From an uncultured Parabacteroides sp. (GTDB lineage Bacteria; Bacteroidota; Bacteroidia; Bacteroidales; Tannerellaceae): a stretch of DNA of 33,196 nt. Position 1 is the stretch's first letter, and each line of letters begins with the position of its first letter. A model generated the notes under the pieces. That model searched no databases and was not told the origin of the DNA. It saw only the letters and a list, made by a program, of their open reading frames with translations. The stretch lies in assembly GCA_944325335.1 (NCBI GenBank), contig CALUZR010000042.1:1-33196 (forward strand), given 5' to 3'. This document shows positions 1-7,477 of this stretch, piece after piece. A program made the translations under genes and the position numbers.

Positions 1-1
1 C

Positions 2-328
2 AGCCGGATGTTTGGCTATCCGGGCATCGACCTGCAAGACAAATGCTGGATTCTATTGGCCAAATACAACCTGAAGATGCTCATCCTGACATGTGGCGTC
101 AATGGAAGCTACGTTTTTGTGCCGGGTGAAATCTCGTTTGTCGAGACACCCAAAGTCGAAGTGGCCGATACCGTCGGAGCAGGCGATTCCTTTACCGCGG
201 CCTTTATCGCCTCTCTTTTAAAAGGGAAAAGCATTCCGAATGCGCATCGCACCGCCGTCCGCGTCTCGGCTTATGTCTGTACGCAAAATGGAGCCATGCC
301 TAAACTACCCGAAGATATAAAGTTATAA
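2..328 (+). CDS. PfkB-family carbohydrate kinase, C-terminal fragment
   Basis: The reading frame is open from the window edge, so only the last 108 or so codons are present. The segment carries the second PfkB signature, DTVGAGDSFTAAF, near position 172-210. In ribokinase and fructokinase relatives its GAGD contributes the anion hole and the catalytic Asp that activates the sugar hydroxyl for ATP-dependent phosphorylation. The helix that follows and the short C-terminal tail fit the normal end of the family. The sugar cannot be told from this part; fructokinase is the commonest annotation for similar Bacteroidales proteins. The internal ATG at 8 is not the true start. The gene converges on the RhuM-like gene across about 150 bp. 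Confidence 0.85.
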   Translation, partial: SRMFGYPGIDLQDKCWILLAKYNLKMLILTCGVNGSYVFVPGEISFVETPKVEVADTVGAGDSFTAAFIASLLKGKSIPNAHRTAVRVSAYVCTQNGAMPKLPEDIKL

Positions 329-400
329 ATCTTAAAGCACGGTGGCTCTCTCTTTCCGAACTAAGAAGAAGCCGCCGTATTTCATCTATTTACGAATTCA

Positions 401-481
401 TTTATGCCTATCATCCTTTCCGATTATAACGAAGATCGTTTTCATTTATAGTTATAATTACCGAGGATTATAACGAGAATC
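401..481. repeat. Dispersed AT-rich palindromic intergenic repeat, copy 1
   Basis: This segment contains ATTATAACGAAGATCG, TATAGTTATAAT and GATTATAACGAGAATC, preceded by ATGCCTATCATCC. Closely similar words recur at 14791-14867, 16876-16951 and 21701-21775, always between genes. The copy ends at the stop codon of the RhuM-like gene. No coding potential is visible. It may be a REP- or MITE-like element or a repeated protein-binding site. Confidence 0.6.
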
Positions 482-1397
482 ACACAAGGCTTTCCCTTTC
501 CACATTTACCTCATTATTTTCAATTCCCCGCAACACATCCTCCGCCGGAATATGCAGGCGGGAGAAGGCAAAAAGTTTCTTTCCCAAATCTTTCAGAGAG
601 GCACCGATATGATATACCTCCGCCTGGTCAAGAATCAAGAAACGATCGTGCACATTCCGGATTTCCTTCACTTCAATCGGTGAATATTGTGCATTATGTC
701 GCTCTAAATCCAACCGGAATTGCGACGTGATACGTTGTGTATAAATCAGAGCCTTCACACCTTTCTGCCGTTTCGTGAATAAAGTCAATACGCTTTCATC
801 TACATAATTATCAATCAAAATCAATGATTCTTTCGCGGAACGCACCAAATCCGCCGCCAACTTATACGCATCAAAGATTTGACCTTCGAAAAACACGCCT
901 TCCACGGGCGGAAGCGAAGTGCGGACGAAGAAATCCATCTTTTCATCCAACCGATTCAAACGCAGTTCATGCTGAATTAATTTATTATCCATACGTTGCT
1001 CCATATCATTCAACCGCTGATTAATAGAATAGCCTCGCAAAAGATATTCTTTCAGCACCTGATTTGCCCATTGGCGAAATTGAACGCCGCGCTTACTCTT
1101 CACACGATACCCCACAGAAATAATGACATCTAAGTTATAAAATTTCTGCGTGCGTCGAACCATTCTTTTTCCTTCTTGACGAACTTGTAAGGATTCCTTA
1201 CATGTTGCCGCTTCTTCCAATTCCTCTTCAATATAAATCGCTCTAATATGCATCGTTACATTTTGAGGAGTTGTTTGAAACAATTCCGCCATCTGCGCCT
1301 GCGTCAACCAAACCGTCTCGTTTTCCAATCGAACCTCCAGCCGAACTTCCTCGTTGGGCTGATACATGATGATTTCTCCTTTATTTTCCATTTCCAT
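480..1397 (-). CDS. RhuM-family protein with C-terminal phospholipase-D-like domain
   Basis: A 305-residue protein. Residues about 10-125 match the virulence-protein RhuM family (YQPNEEVRLEVRLENETVWL, then LTQAQMAELF), a domain with a predicted helix-turn-helix common in accessory and phage-related loci. Residues about 125-160 look like coiled coil. Residues about 165-285 resemble a single phospholipase-D-like half: SLILIDNYVD, then H250-D-R252-F with D257, an HxRxxxxD variant of the HKD motif in which Arg replaces Lys. PLD-like halves of this kind occur in nucleases, but the substitution leaves activity open. The start at 1397 is chosen because it lies just downstream of a TACCTTTG -7 box; an internal Met at residue 11 is an alternative. 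The gene is divergent from the DprA-like gene. Its biological role is not established. Confidence 0.8.
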   Translation of the reverse strand: MEMENKGEIIMYQPNEEVRLEVRLENETVWLTQAQMAELFQTTPQNVTMHIRAIYIEEELEEAATCKESLQVRQEGKRMVRRTQKFYNLDVIISVGYRVKSKRGVQFRQWANQVLKEYLLRGYSINQRLNDMEQRMDNKLIQHELRLNRLDEKMDFFVRTSLPPVEGVFFEGQIFDAYKLAADLVRSAKESLILIDNYVDESVLTLFTKRQKGVKALIYTQRITSQFRLDLERHNAQYSPIEVKEIRNVHDRFLILDQAEVYHIGASLKDLGKKLFAFSRLHIPAEDVLRGIENNEVNVERESLV

Positions 1398-1419
1398 ATT
1401 GGGTTTTGCAATTATGTCA

Positions 1420-1427
1420 CAAAGGTA
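1420..1427 (-). promoter_or_regulatory. -7 box of the RhuM-like gene
   Basis: On the minus strand this reads TACCTTTG, a perfect TAnnTTTG Bacteroidetes -7 element, 22 bp upstream of the ATG at 1397. No clear TTTG -33 box is visible at the usual distance. Confidence 0.6.
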
Positions 1428-1465
1428 TGGATTCCAAGTAAGAATTAAAAGTTAAAAATAGAAGC

Positions 1466-1501
1466 AATGCTCTACTTTGGCATACACGCCTATTTATTTT
1501 G
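1466..1501 (+). promoter_or_regulatory. Promoter of the DprA-like operon with a weak copy of the shared motif
   Basis: The segment reads CAATGCTCTACTTTGGCATA, then about 14 bp, then TTATTTTG. It matches about 16 of 20 positions of the upstream element of the Trp-repeat operon (CTATGCTGTGGTTTGGCATA on the minus strand), with the same TTTG to -7 spacing. The -7 box is imperfect (TT rather than TA at its start). The ATG at 1517 would follow a very short leader. Confidence 0.45.
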
Positions 1502-1516
1502 CCTAAAAAATAGATT

Positions 1517-2335
1517 ATGGTATTTCGTAAAAATATAGAAGAATTGGTATGCCTGCAATTAATAGGGCTTTCTCCGAAACAAATTTTGGAGATGAATAAA
1601 AACAAAGTCTACGACATCATATCCCATGCAGAAAATACCTATAAAAAAGCTACGCAAATCATAAAAGAGCAAGTTGAAGCCGGCGTTAAAATGATTTCAT
1701 ATTACGATGAAAATTATCCGAAGCATTTCAAGGAGAATTTGGGAAACGACGCCCCGCCTTTGTTGCATCTGCTGGGGAACGTCGATTTACTCTCTCGGGA
1801 AGATTGCGTTACGATTATTGGTGCACGAAAAGCAGACAAGCAAGGATGCGAGGCAGCTTATCGATTGGCCTACGATTTCGCAAAGAAGGGACATCCGATT
1901 GTCAGCGGATTGGCCTTAGGTTGTGATACGGCCGCGCACCGGGGATGTTTGGATGCGGGAGGACAAACCGTCGCGATCGTTGCTTCCGGATTAAACCGCA
2001 CGCATCCCAAAGAAAACAAAATATTACAAGAAGAAATCATCCGGCAAGGCGGTCTCATCCTTTCGGAACATCCGTTTGGCGTCAAGGCAAATCCTACACG
2101 GCTCGTAGCCCGTTGCCGGATGCAGGTCGTCTTGTCGCGCCAAGTAATCGTCGCCAAATGTCCTATCGTAAGTGGAACCATGTATGCCGTTCATTTTGCA
2201 CGAGAATATGACGGCGATATCTATGGTTGGGAAAACGATGTCTATGCCGTCACGTATGATTCGTATAACGAAAAGAGTTCAGGGAACCGGTATTTGTTGG
2301 AACAAGGATTAGCCATACCCATCAAATTTAAATAA
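1517..2335 (+). CDS. Divergent DprA-like (DNA_processg_A) Rossmann-fold protein
   Basis: A 272-residue protein. Residues about 95-245 follow the DprA/Smf Rossmann core: TIIGARKADKQG, the SGLALGCDTAAHRG glycine/His motif, GGQTVAIVASGL, HPKEN, then GGLILSEHPFG. Canonical DprA binds single-stranded DNA and loads RecA during transformation. Here the conserved F-P-x-R-N-R segment is replaced by LVARCRM, and the usual C-terminal winged-helix domain is absent. This is therefore a shortened, divergent paralogue, probably not the housekeeping DprA. The stop is only 7 bp before the next start, so the two genes are almost certainly co-transcribed. A sensor or effector role in an accessory system is plausible by context only. 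Confidence 0.82.
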   Translation: MVFRKNIEELVCLQLIGLSPKQILEMNKNKVYDIISHAENTYKKATQIIKEQVEAGVKMISYYDENYPKHFKENLGNDAPPLLHLLGNVDLLSREDCVTIIGARKADKQGCEAAYRLAYDFAKKGHPIVSGLALGCDTAAHRGCLDAGGQTVAIVASGLNRTHPKENKILQEEIIRQGGLILSEHPFGVKANPTRLVARCRMQVVLSRQVIVAKCPIVSGTMYAVHFAREYDGDIYGWENDVYAVTYDSYNEKSSGNRYLLEQGLAIPIKFK

Positions 2336-2342
2336 ACAAGTT

Positions 2343-3143
2343 ATGAAAATGATAGATATATATTCAGATGAATTAAGAGACTATATCTACGAGGTAGATA
2401 ATGCGAAAAGACGCGAAGTATTGCTTTTGGTCGAAAAGGAAATCAAGCGGTTGAACACGAAAGGGGCTAACGACTTCTATCTTCTCAGCGCGGATGAAGA
2501 GACTATCGACAAAATAGAGGATTTGGTAAACACAAGATGTCTCATCCTCAACCTCATGTTCCAAGCGACTGATTCGGAAATCAAGCGGTTCAAAACTTTG
2601 AACAAGCTGCTTTACGAACTGACGTTAAAGACTTATCGCCGTACAGCCAATCTCTATCGGGCATTATTGAAATCTGAGAAATGCGAATGGTTCGACGATG
2701 ATTACTGCATTGAAGGAACACTCCGTTTTGGTGGCTATAATGATGAAACCTCTGTCCTCCGGCTGGAAGAGGATGATTTTTATGGCTCGGACTTTGCCTA
2801 TATGTTGGATGTAGTCCATGTAATAACCGATAAAGGCCGCCATTCATGCGAAGAAATTATCCAGCCGTCCATTCATTATAATCCGAAACATACGCCAAAC
2901 ATAACCGACGTGGAACTGGATTGCTACGATTATTTGGACGACGGGGTGACGTGGGCGGAAGGTTGGTTGCGCCATCCTGCGTTCGATCCGTTTTGCGTTT
3001 GCTATGCCATCCACGATATTTGCACGCACAAGCCCTATTCCATTCCCGACCTTTTGCGCATGAACGACTTCTGGAGTGAAGCAAAACTGGTTTGCCAGCA
3101 TATTGTCAACCAAGATGGGACACGGTGGGATCGAAATGCTTAA
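2343..3143 (+). CDS. Conserved hypothetical protein, partner of the DprA-like gene
   Basis: A 266-residue soluble protein I do not assign to a named family. There is no signal peptide or membrane segment. The N-terminal half is charged and helical (DNAKRREVLLLVEKEIKRL and a Lys/Arg-rich stretch near residues 80-105). The C-terminal half is acidic and aromatic, with a run near residues 180-215 containing DCYDYLDDG, WAEGWLRHP and CYAIHDICTH, which contains several His, Cys and Asp residues. The first ATG is 7 bp after the DprA-like stop, and the codon after next is also ATG. The tight coupling suggests the two products work together. The gene converges on the next one over about 20 bp. Confidence 0.72.
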   Translation: MKMIDIYSDELRDYIYEVDNAKRREVLLLVEKEIKRLNTKGANDFYLLSADEETIDKIEDLVNTRCLILNLMFQATDSEIKRFKTLNKLLYELTLKTYRRTANLYRALLKSEKCEWFDDDYCIEGTLRFGGYNDETSVLRLEEDDFYGSDFAYMLDVVHVITDKGRHSCEEIIQPSIHYNPKHTPNITDVELDCYDYLDDGVTWAEGWLRHPAFDPFCVCYAIHDICTHKPYSIPDLLRMNDFWSEAKLVCQHIVNQDGTRWDRNA

Positions 3144-3150
3144 TAAATGA

Positions 3151-3181
3151 AAGAGATGGAGTGTTATAAGCCCCATCTCTT
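3151..3181. terminator. Possible bidirectional terminator hairpin
   Basis: AAGAGATGG (3151-3159) pairs perfectly with CCATCTCTT (3173-3181) around a 13-nt loop, between convergent genes. There is no strong U-run on either side, so termination is only probable. Confidence 0.4.
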
Positions 3182-3655
3182 ATCTTCATATACATAGCAT
3201 TCCTTCTCGCCTCTTTTTATAACCTTGAACGGATTTCTATGTTCCAAATTATATTTTGCCATTTCTTCTGAACCGCCATAATAGGTGATTTCCCATAACA
3301 GACCAGCCACCAACTCTTGTGGAGTAATGAGAACACCGTTATCAATCGCTATTTTCATACCTATAATTTCCGACCATGATAAGTATAAAGCTACCGGTCC
3401 ACAAGTGTTTTTTCCATCCATCACTGCGCAATTCATATCAATCATCGGAACGCGTCTTTCCCATCGCGAAGAGAGCCGGATATATAAAGTCGTTTGCTGC
3501 TCCGGTAAATCTTGCAACGATTGATAAATTTCCCGATAACCTTCCCAATTCAAGTTTTCAGCCTGCTTCGGTTCATTATGCGAATACAAAGTTTTAAACG
3601 CAGGAAGTATTTCATCAAAACTATACTGACTTAATAATGATTTGAATGTTTCCAT
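3164..3655 (-). CDS. Small conserved protein, DUF6557-like
   Basis: A 163-residue protein. Its N-terminus (LLSQYSFDEILPAFKTLY) and a segment near residues 110-130 (ITPQELVAGLLWEITYYG) parallel the first 140 residues of the gene at 13708-14688 (QVSFDELLPALKTM and LTSYELAAHCLWEITFYG). The two are clear paralogues. I recall this family as DUF6557 in Bacteroides, but that label is from memory. It is short and cytosolic, with no catalytic motif. This copy lacks the long C-terminal extension of its paralogue. It lies downstream of the long minus-strand operon, separated by 240 bp, so it may have its own promoter. Confidence 0.75.
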   Translation of the reverse strand: METFKSLLSQYSFDEILPAFKTLYSHNEPKQAENLNWEGYREIYQSLQDLPEQQTTLYIRLSSRWERRVPMIDMNCAVMDGKNTCGPVALYLSWSEIIGMKIAIDNGVLITPQELVAGLLWEITYYGGSEEMAKYNLEHRNPFKVIKRGEKECYVYEDKRWGL

Positions 3656-3895
3656 ATCAATTTCAATTTATAATAAGTTTCCCCAAACCCACCCTTCGTT
3701 TGTTTATAGTTAATACAGCGGTAATAATTGATGCGCTTGCCCCTTTCGTTGCCGAATGCAAAATGTAACTATGCGCTTTACTGAATTTACGCGATTGCAT
3801 GCTCGCTTTTATTCCAAAAGCCATGAGTCTTTCGTGCTTCAAATGAATGAAGTCACAATATGTATTCACCCTATAAAAAACGACGCCTTTAATTT

Positions 3896-4348
3896 TTATT
3901 TCAAATCAACGCTCCAATTTACGGATTGTATTTGCATGTCTAATAATCTCAACTCTTGAGATAAAGAATCTATTTGCTTACGCAATTTGGCTACATCCAA
4001 ATAACGGACATATTTTAACTCGCTGCGCGTATAACGATTCTCTCGTTCTACTATGTGATGCAATACTTCGCGTAAAGCGGAAACTCGCAAAGTAAGCACA
4101 TCCTTTTTAGCAATCATCTGCGTAAGGTTCATGCCATTCAAAGTGGTGTGCATATTCGTATAATTAATCCGATAAATCAGCTCTTCCAATTCTGGAAATT
4201 TCTTTTCCAACAGAGTCAATACCTCGTCCGGGTTCTCCGAAGGTTCGTCCCCTTCCTGTACCTTCGAACATTCTTTCAATCGCGACTTTAATTGCGCGAT
4301 ACTCTTTTGTAAATCAGCCCTGAGGCTGAGTGCTTCTGCCAATTTCAT
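3896..4348 (-). CDS. DIP1984-family (septicolysin-like) protein
   Basis: A 150-residue protein beginning MKLAEALSLRADLQKSIAQL, which I recognise as the start typical of the DIP1984 family. It is almost entirely helical, with a coiled-coil-like N-terminus and a second helical hairpin at residues 100-145 (DVAKLRKQIDSLSQELRLLD). The length is normal for the family. Function is unknown; members have been annotated septicolysin without strong biochemical support. The start lies 27 bp from the stop of the 111-residue gene, so it probably belongs to the same operon. Confidence 0.82.
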   Translation of the reverse strand: MKLAEALSLRADLQKSIAQLKSRLKECSKVQEGDEPSENPDEVLTLLEKKFPELEELIYRINYTNMHTTLNGMNLTQMIAKKDVLTLRVSALREVLHHIVERENRYTRSELKYVRYLDVAKLRKQIDSLSQELRLLDMQIQSVNWSVDLK

Positions 4349-4375
4349 ATCCTTCGTGTTTTAATTATACATCAA

Positions 4376-4711
4376 CTAATACCTCAAAAACAGAAAATAT
4401 TTCACGAATAATTCCAAGCCTTCTTGTATTTTTGCTTGCTCGTCTTCAGGTCGGTATCCTATGTATGAAGAAAGGCATTCGAATGAGTATTTCATTTTAC
4501 GCAAGATGCGACGCCATTCCAAGTTTCCTTTCTCCATTCCATACTTATCCGCTAAAGGTCCGGCCGTAGCCAAAGGCGCATAATATTTCAAAAACTCTTC
4601 TAAGCGCGGAGCAATGTAAGCGGAAATCGTATGGTATAATCCCCACATTTCTTGTTCAGGGAAATTACGCACTTCCGCCTTTTTCTTTTCTCGATGTCGA
4701 TTCCGCTTCAT
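4376..4711 (-). CDS. Small hypothetical protein
   Basis: A 111-residue basic protein with a Lys/Arg-rich first 12 residues (KRNRHREKKKAEVR), followed by helices. The C-terminal third (WRRILRKMKYSFECL, then IQEGLELFVKYFLFL) resembles short proteins seen in phage-like and accessory loci of gut bacteria; I do not know a named family. No membrane segment or catalytic motif is evident. It sits in a run of closely spaced minus-strand genes (63 bp from the upstream stop, 27 bp to the next start), which supports it being real. Confidence 0.62.
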   Translation of the reverse strand: MKRNRHREKKKAEVRNFPEQEMWGLYHTISAYIAPRLEEFLKYYAPLATAGPLADKYGMEKGNLEWRRILRKMKYSFECLSSYIGYRPEDEQAKIQEGLELFVKYFLFLRY

Positions 4712-4774
4712 ACAAATACTTTTTAGAATATTCGGAGGAGCGAGCCCATTATCCTCGCTCCTTATTTCTAAAAA

Positions 4775-4996
4775 TCAATCCAACGCTTTCCAGTCGAAAT
4801 CGCTGAAAGCGACGTGCGCTTTTTTATAATCGATGTTATAAATGCGCAAGAATGCTTCTTGTACGGTTTTGCCTCCGTCCGAGAAAGGCATGGAAGTAGA
4901 ATTTCGCATCGTGACGGTTACTTCCATATCCGGAGTCAATACAATCCCATTTGTTTTCTTGAGCCGCTTAGGCCATACTTTAAATACTTGTGCCAT
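4775..4996 (-). CDS. Small protein, DUF6140-like
   Basis: A 73-residue protein. The pattern VFKVWPKRLKKTNGIVL, then MEVTV, then SDGGKTVQEAFLRIYNIDYKKA closely follows what I remember of DUF6140 proteins of Bacteroides (a short beta-rich start, a GG-K/Q segment, then AFMRIYGVDMKKA). The family function is unknown. It lies 26 bp downstream of the metallophosphoesterase stop within the operon. The family name is from memory and should be treated as tentative; the ORF itself is well supported by context. Confidence 0.65.
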   Translation of the reverse strand: MAQVFKVWPKRLKKTNGIVLTPDMEVTVTMRNSTSMPFSDGGKTVQEAFLRIYNIDYKKAHVAFSDFDWKALD

Positions 4997-5022
4997 GCTA
5001 TTCTATTTTAAAAGTGATACAT

Positions 5023-5697
5023 TTATTCTTCCCAATACAAATAATTTCCATTCCAAAGGCAATCGCAAAAAATAATCTGGTTGTCATGCGTTCCGGAACG
5101 TACGGTTACTTCTTCCACTCGATTATGCCCGACGATTTGCGTAAATCCATGCAACGGATCCGTCAGTTCCGCTTCATCCGCCCAAAAGATACCGCCTATT
5201 TTTCCCTCTTTTCCTCCCCGTAAATGCCCTAACCTACATAAAGATTCTATTTGAGAATCGGTAGGATGGTTTAATTGCGAAGCGATAGGTAAATGAATAT
5301 TTCCTCCAAAGTCTTGCAAGAACCAATCCTGCGCGATTCCGGCATGCGTGAACACGGTTTTATTTTCCTGATAAGCATATTGGAACAAACCTATATTCTC
5401 CAAAAACAAACGCGAGGCTTTTTCTCCAATCGAGAAATCAAACCGGGAACTGAGCGTAATATCCGTGCAGAAATAATGCAAGTCATGATTACCCAACAGG
5501 AGTATCACATCGTCTGGACGTTTCTTTTTCAGAAGAATGATTTCACACAGATTCTGTAGCAACCGTTTGCGTGGAATGTATTCGATGGGATCTAAATAAT
5601 CCCCTAAAAATACAATCCTACAATCCGAATGTTTTTCCACAACCGCTTTCCAATCATCCAATCCGTGTATGTCGCCAATCGCTATAAGGGGTTTCAT
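5023..5697 (-). CDS. Calcineurin-like metallophosphoesterase
   Basis: A 224-residue protein with the full metallophosphoesterase motif set: GDIHG at residues 8-12, GDYLD at 32-36, GNHDLHY at 69-75, THAG at 117-120 and GHN at 190-192. These supply the Asp, His and Asn ligands of a dinuclear metal site, so an active hydrolase of phosphomonoester or phosphodiester bonds is expected. The layout resembles the PrpE/ApaH and protein-phosphatase-like branch; the substrate is unknown. It is cytosolic. The start is 21 bp after the stop of the third Trp-repeat gene, so it is co-transcribed with those genes. Being the one obvious enzyme in this operon, it is the best handle on the operon's chemistry. Confidence 0.88.
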   Translation of the reverse strand: MKPLIAIGDIHGLDDWKAVVEKHSDCRIVFLGDYLDPIEYIPRKRLLQNLCEIILLKKKRPDDVILLLGNHDLHYFCTDITLSSRFDFSIGEKASRLFLENIGLFQYAYQENKTVFTHAGIAQDWFLQDFGGNIHLPIASQLNHPTDSQIESLCRLGHLRGGKEGKIGGIFWADEAELTDPLHGFTQIVGHNRVEEVTVRSGTHDNQIIFCDCLWNGNYLYWEE

Positions 5698-5718
5698 ATA
5701 TTTTCCGTTTTCTTAGTT

Positions 5719-6237
5719 TCAGGAAGCAATATTAGAAACCACCAATTCCCGTACCTTTTCTTCGCGCAAGTAGCGCCACAAACGGGAATCTTTCAATTCG
5801 GATTCCGGGATATATTGCTGGTATTTCTCCAAGAAACCACGGTTCAATAAATTCAAATCTCCTAATTCGTAATTATTAATCAATGTTTCCCAGTCCCAAT
5901 ACTCGATGAAACGGTCTATCAGTTCCAGACTCCATTGGATGTTCTGACTGTCCGACAGTTCTTTCCAATCCCAACGGTCTTTATATTTCTCCAAATTCTC
6001 CGCCCGCAACAACGATACGCTGCGAGAGCCGGAGAGTATTTTCCAATCGATGTCGTTTTTAAACGCTTCCAACATCGAGTCCGTCCAGTATATCTCGTCG
6101 TTATTAGATATTTCTTTCCAGTCCAATTTCCTACGGCATTTCTTTAAAGTATCTTCCGACCAATGAAATTCGCGTGATAATTTTTCCCAAGCTTCGCGTT
6201 CCAATTCCTGTTCCATGAAATAATTCTTTGTTTCCAT
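5719..6237 (-). CDS. Trp-rich repeat protein, paralogue 3
   Basis: A 172-residue soluble protein built of five to six imperfect repeats of about 25 residues with consensus DWkxlSxnxxixWSxxLlekfkdxi. Repeats start near residues 15, 40, 63, 89 and 114 and the protein ends with a charged helical tail. The N-terminus (METKNYFMEQELEREAW) is almost the same as that of the 6857-7393 gene, showing recent duplication. No catalytic motif is visible; the repeat looks like an alpha-solenoid or binding scaffold. Last of three tandem paralogues and 21 bp upstream of the metallophosphoesterase start. I do not know a named family for it. Confidence 0.78.
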   Translation of the reverse strand: METKNYFMEQELEREAWEKLSREFHWSEDTLKKCRRKLDWKEISNNDEIYWTDSMLEAFKNDIDWKILSGSRSVSLLRAENLEKYKDRWDWKELSDSQNIQWSLELIDRFIEYWDWETLINNYELGDLNLLNRGFLEKYQQYIPESELKDSRLWRYLREEKVRELVVSNIAS

Positions 6238-6291
6238 ATTCGTTTATTTTTATGCGTGATTAAATTTCTGATTTTTCTAATAGAATTTCTA

Positions 6292-6822
6292 TTATCCTTC
6301 CGATACAATCCGTGTTACAATTTTCCGCTTTTCCTCTTCGATCATATTATCCCATAATTTGGAACCTTTCAATTTGGATGCAGGGATGTGATCTTGGAAT
6401 TTCTCGAAAAATTGACGATCAAACAGGGGTGAATAACACCAGCTATAACAATTTATAAGACTTTCCCAATCCCAATAATCGGCAAAACGCTCTATTAATG
6501 GTATGCTCCAATCCAATGAATCATTCCCAGATAACGCTTTCCAGTCCCAATACTCTTTAAAACGTTCGAGGTTCTCGGTCGTCATCAACGCTTCTGAACT
6601 CCTACCAGAGAGTTGAGACCAATCTATTTCCCGTTTAAACTTCTCCAACATCGAAGGAGTCCAAACTACACGGTAATTACTTGATACTTCTTTCCAATCT
6701 ACCTTATCTTGATATTTATCTAACAGTTTTTCCGTCCAAGGGAAATCACCTGAAATTTTTTTCCAAGCTTCATCTTCCATTATCTTTTCCATAAAATTGT
6801 TGTCAAATGATGTTGTATTCAT
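6292..6822 (-). CDS. Trp-rich repeat protein, paralogue 2
   Basis: A 176-residue protein with the same 25-residue repeat: AWKKISGDFPW, DWKEVSSNYRVVW, DWSQLSGRSSE, DWKALSGNDSLDWS and DWESLINCYSW. The N-terminal dozen residues (MNTTSFDNNFMEKIMEDEAW) differ from the two sister genes, while the repeat body is conserved, so the ends have diverged more than the core. There is no signal peptide. Gaps to its neighbours are 34 bp upstream and 54 bp downstream, consistent with one operon. The function is unknown. A tandem row of small diverging paralogues is also the arrangement expected of immunity or specificity proteins, but that is inference. Confidence 0.78.
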   Translation of the reverse strand: MNTTSFDNNFMEKIMEDEAWKKISGDFPWTEKLLDKYQDKVDWKEVSSNYRVVWTPSMLEKFKREIDWSQLSGRSSEALMTTENLERFKEYWDWKALSGNDSLDWSIPLIERFADYWDWESLINCYSWCYSPLFDRQFFEKFQDHIPASKLKGSKLWDNMIEEEKRKIVTRIVSEG

Positions 6823-6856
6823 ATCTATTTCGTTTTAATTGATTCGCAAATTACTT

Positions 6857-7393
6857 TTATTGTACAGATACAATTTCTAATAACAAATTCTTTCTTTTTT
6901 CTTCTACAAAATAATCCCAAAATACAGAATCTTCTAATTTTGAATCCCGAATATAATCCCGGAACTTTTTATACGTTTCCCGATCGAATAGGAATTTATA
7001 TTTTTCATCATGCAATATAAATTCTAAATTATTATTCATTTCGCACCAATCCCATTTATCTACGAAACGTTCTAATAATTCTACAGACCATTGTATATGC
7101 GAATTTCCAGATAATTCTTTCCAATCCCAATATTCCTTAAACTGCTCCAAATTTTCAACGGATACGGTCATTTCAGTTCCAAAAGCAGAAATTCCGGACC
7201 AATCTATTTGATCTTTGAACTTCTCTAACATAGAAGGACTCCAATCCATAGAGTTATTTCGAGAAACCGATGGCCAATCCACCTTGTCCTGATATTTTTC
7301 CAATAGCTCTTCCGTCCATCTGAACTCTTCCGAAACTTTTTTCCAAGCCTCGCGTTCCAATTCCTGTTTCAGAAAGTAATTCTTTGTTTCCAT
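6857..7393 (-). CDS. Trp-rich repeat protein, paralogue 1 (first gene of operon)
   Basis: A 178-residue member of the same family, starting METKNYFLKQELEREAWKKV. Repeats include FRWTEELLEKYQDKVDW, DWSPSMLEKFKDQIDW and DWKELSGNSHIQWSVELLERF. A longer insertion (residues about 118-140) with MNNNLEFILHDEKYKF separates the last repeat from the tail. It is the promoter-proximal gene of a minus-strand operon that runs at least to 3896. Its ATG lies 36 bp from a TACCTTTG -7 box, which itself is 14 bp from the shared 17-bp motif described separately. Confidence 0.78.
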   Translation of the reverse strand: METKNYFLKQELEREAWKKVSEEFRWTEELLEKYQDKVDWPSVSRNNSMDWSPSMLEKFKDQIDWSGISAFGTEMTVSVENLEQFKEYWDWKELSGNSHIQWSVELLERFVDKWDWCEMNNNLEFILHDEKYKFLFDRETYKKFRDYIRDSKLEDSVFWDYFVEEKRKNLLLEIVSVQ

Positions 7394-7428
7394 GATCTTA
7401 TTTTTTCGCTTTGTTCTTAAATCTGATG

Positions 7429-7465
7429 CAAAGGTAGCCCCTCGTTATGCCAAACCACAGCATAG
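7429..7465 (-). promoter_or_regulatory. Shared-motif promoter, site A (Trp-repeat operon)
   Basis: On the minus strand the order is CTATGCTGTGGTTTGGC, then 13-14 bp, then TACCTTTG (7429-7436). TGTG lies 19 bp from the -7 box, the usual -33 distance. The 17-bp motif at 7449-7465 matches those at 9336-9352 and 14736-14752 at all but one or two positions. Confidence 0.7.
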
Positions 7466-7477
7466 AATCCACTTTTT

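Noticed and set aside
3663..3869. 68-codon minus-strand ORF
   Set aside because: No recognisable pattern, unusual composition and no supporting spacing; treated as the leader region of the 3164-3655 gene.
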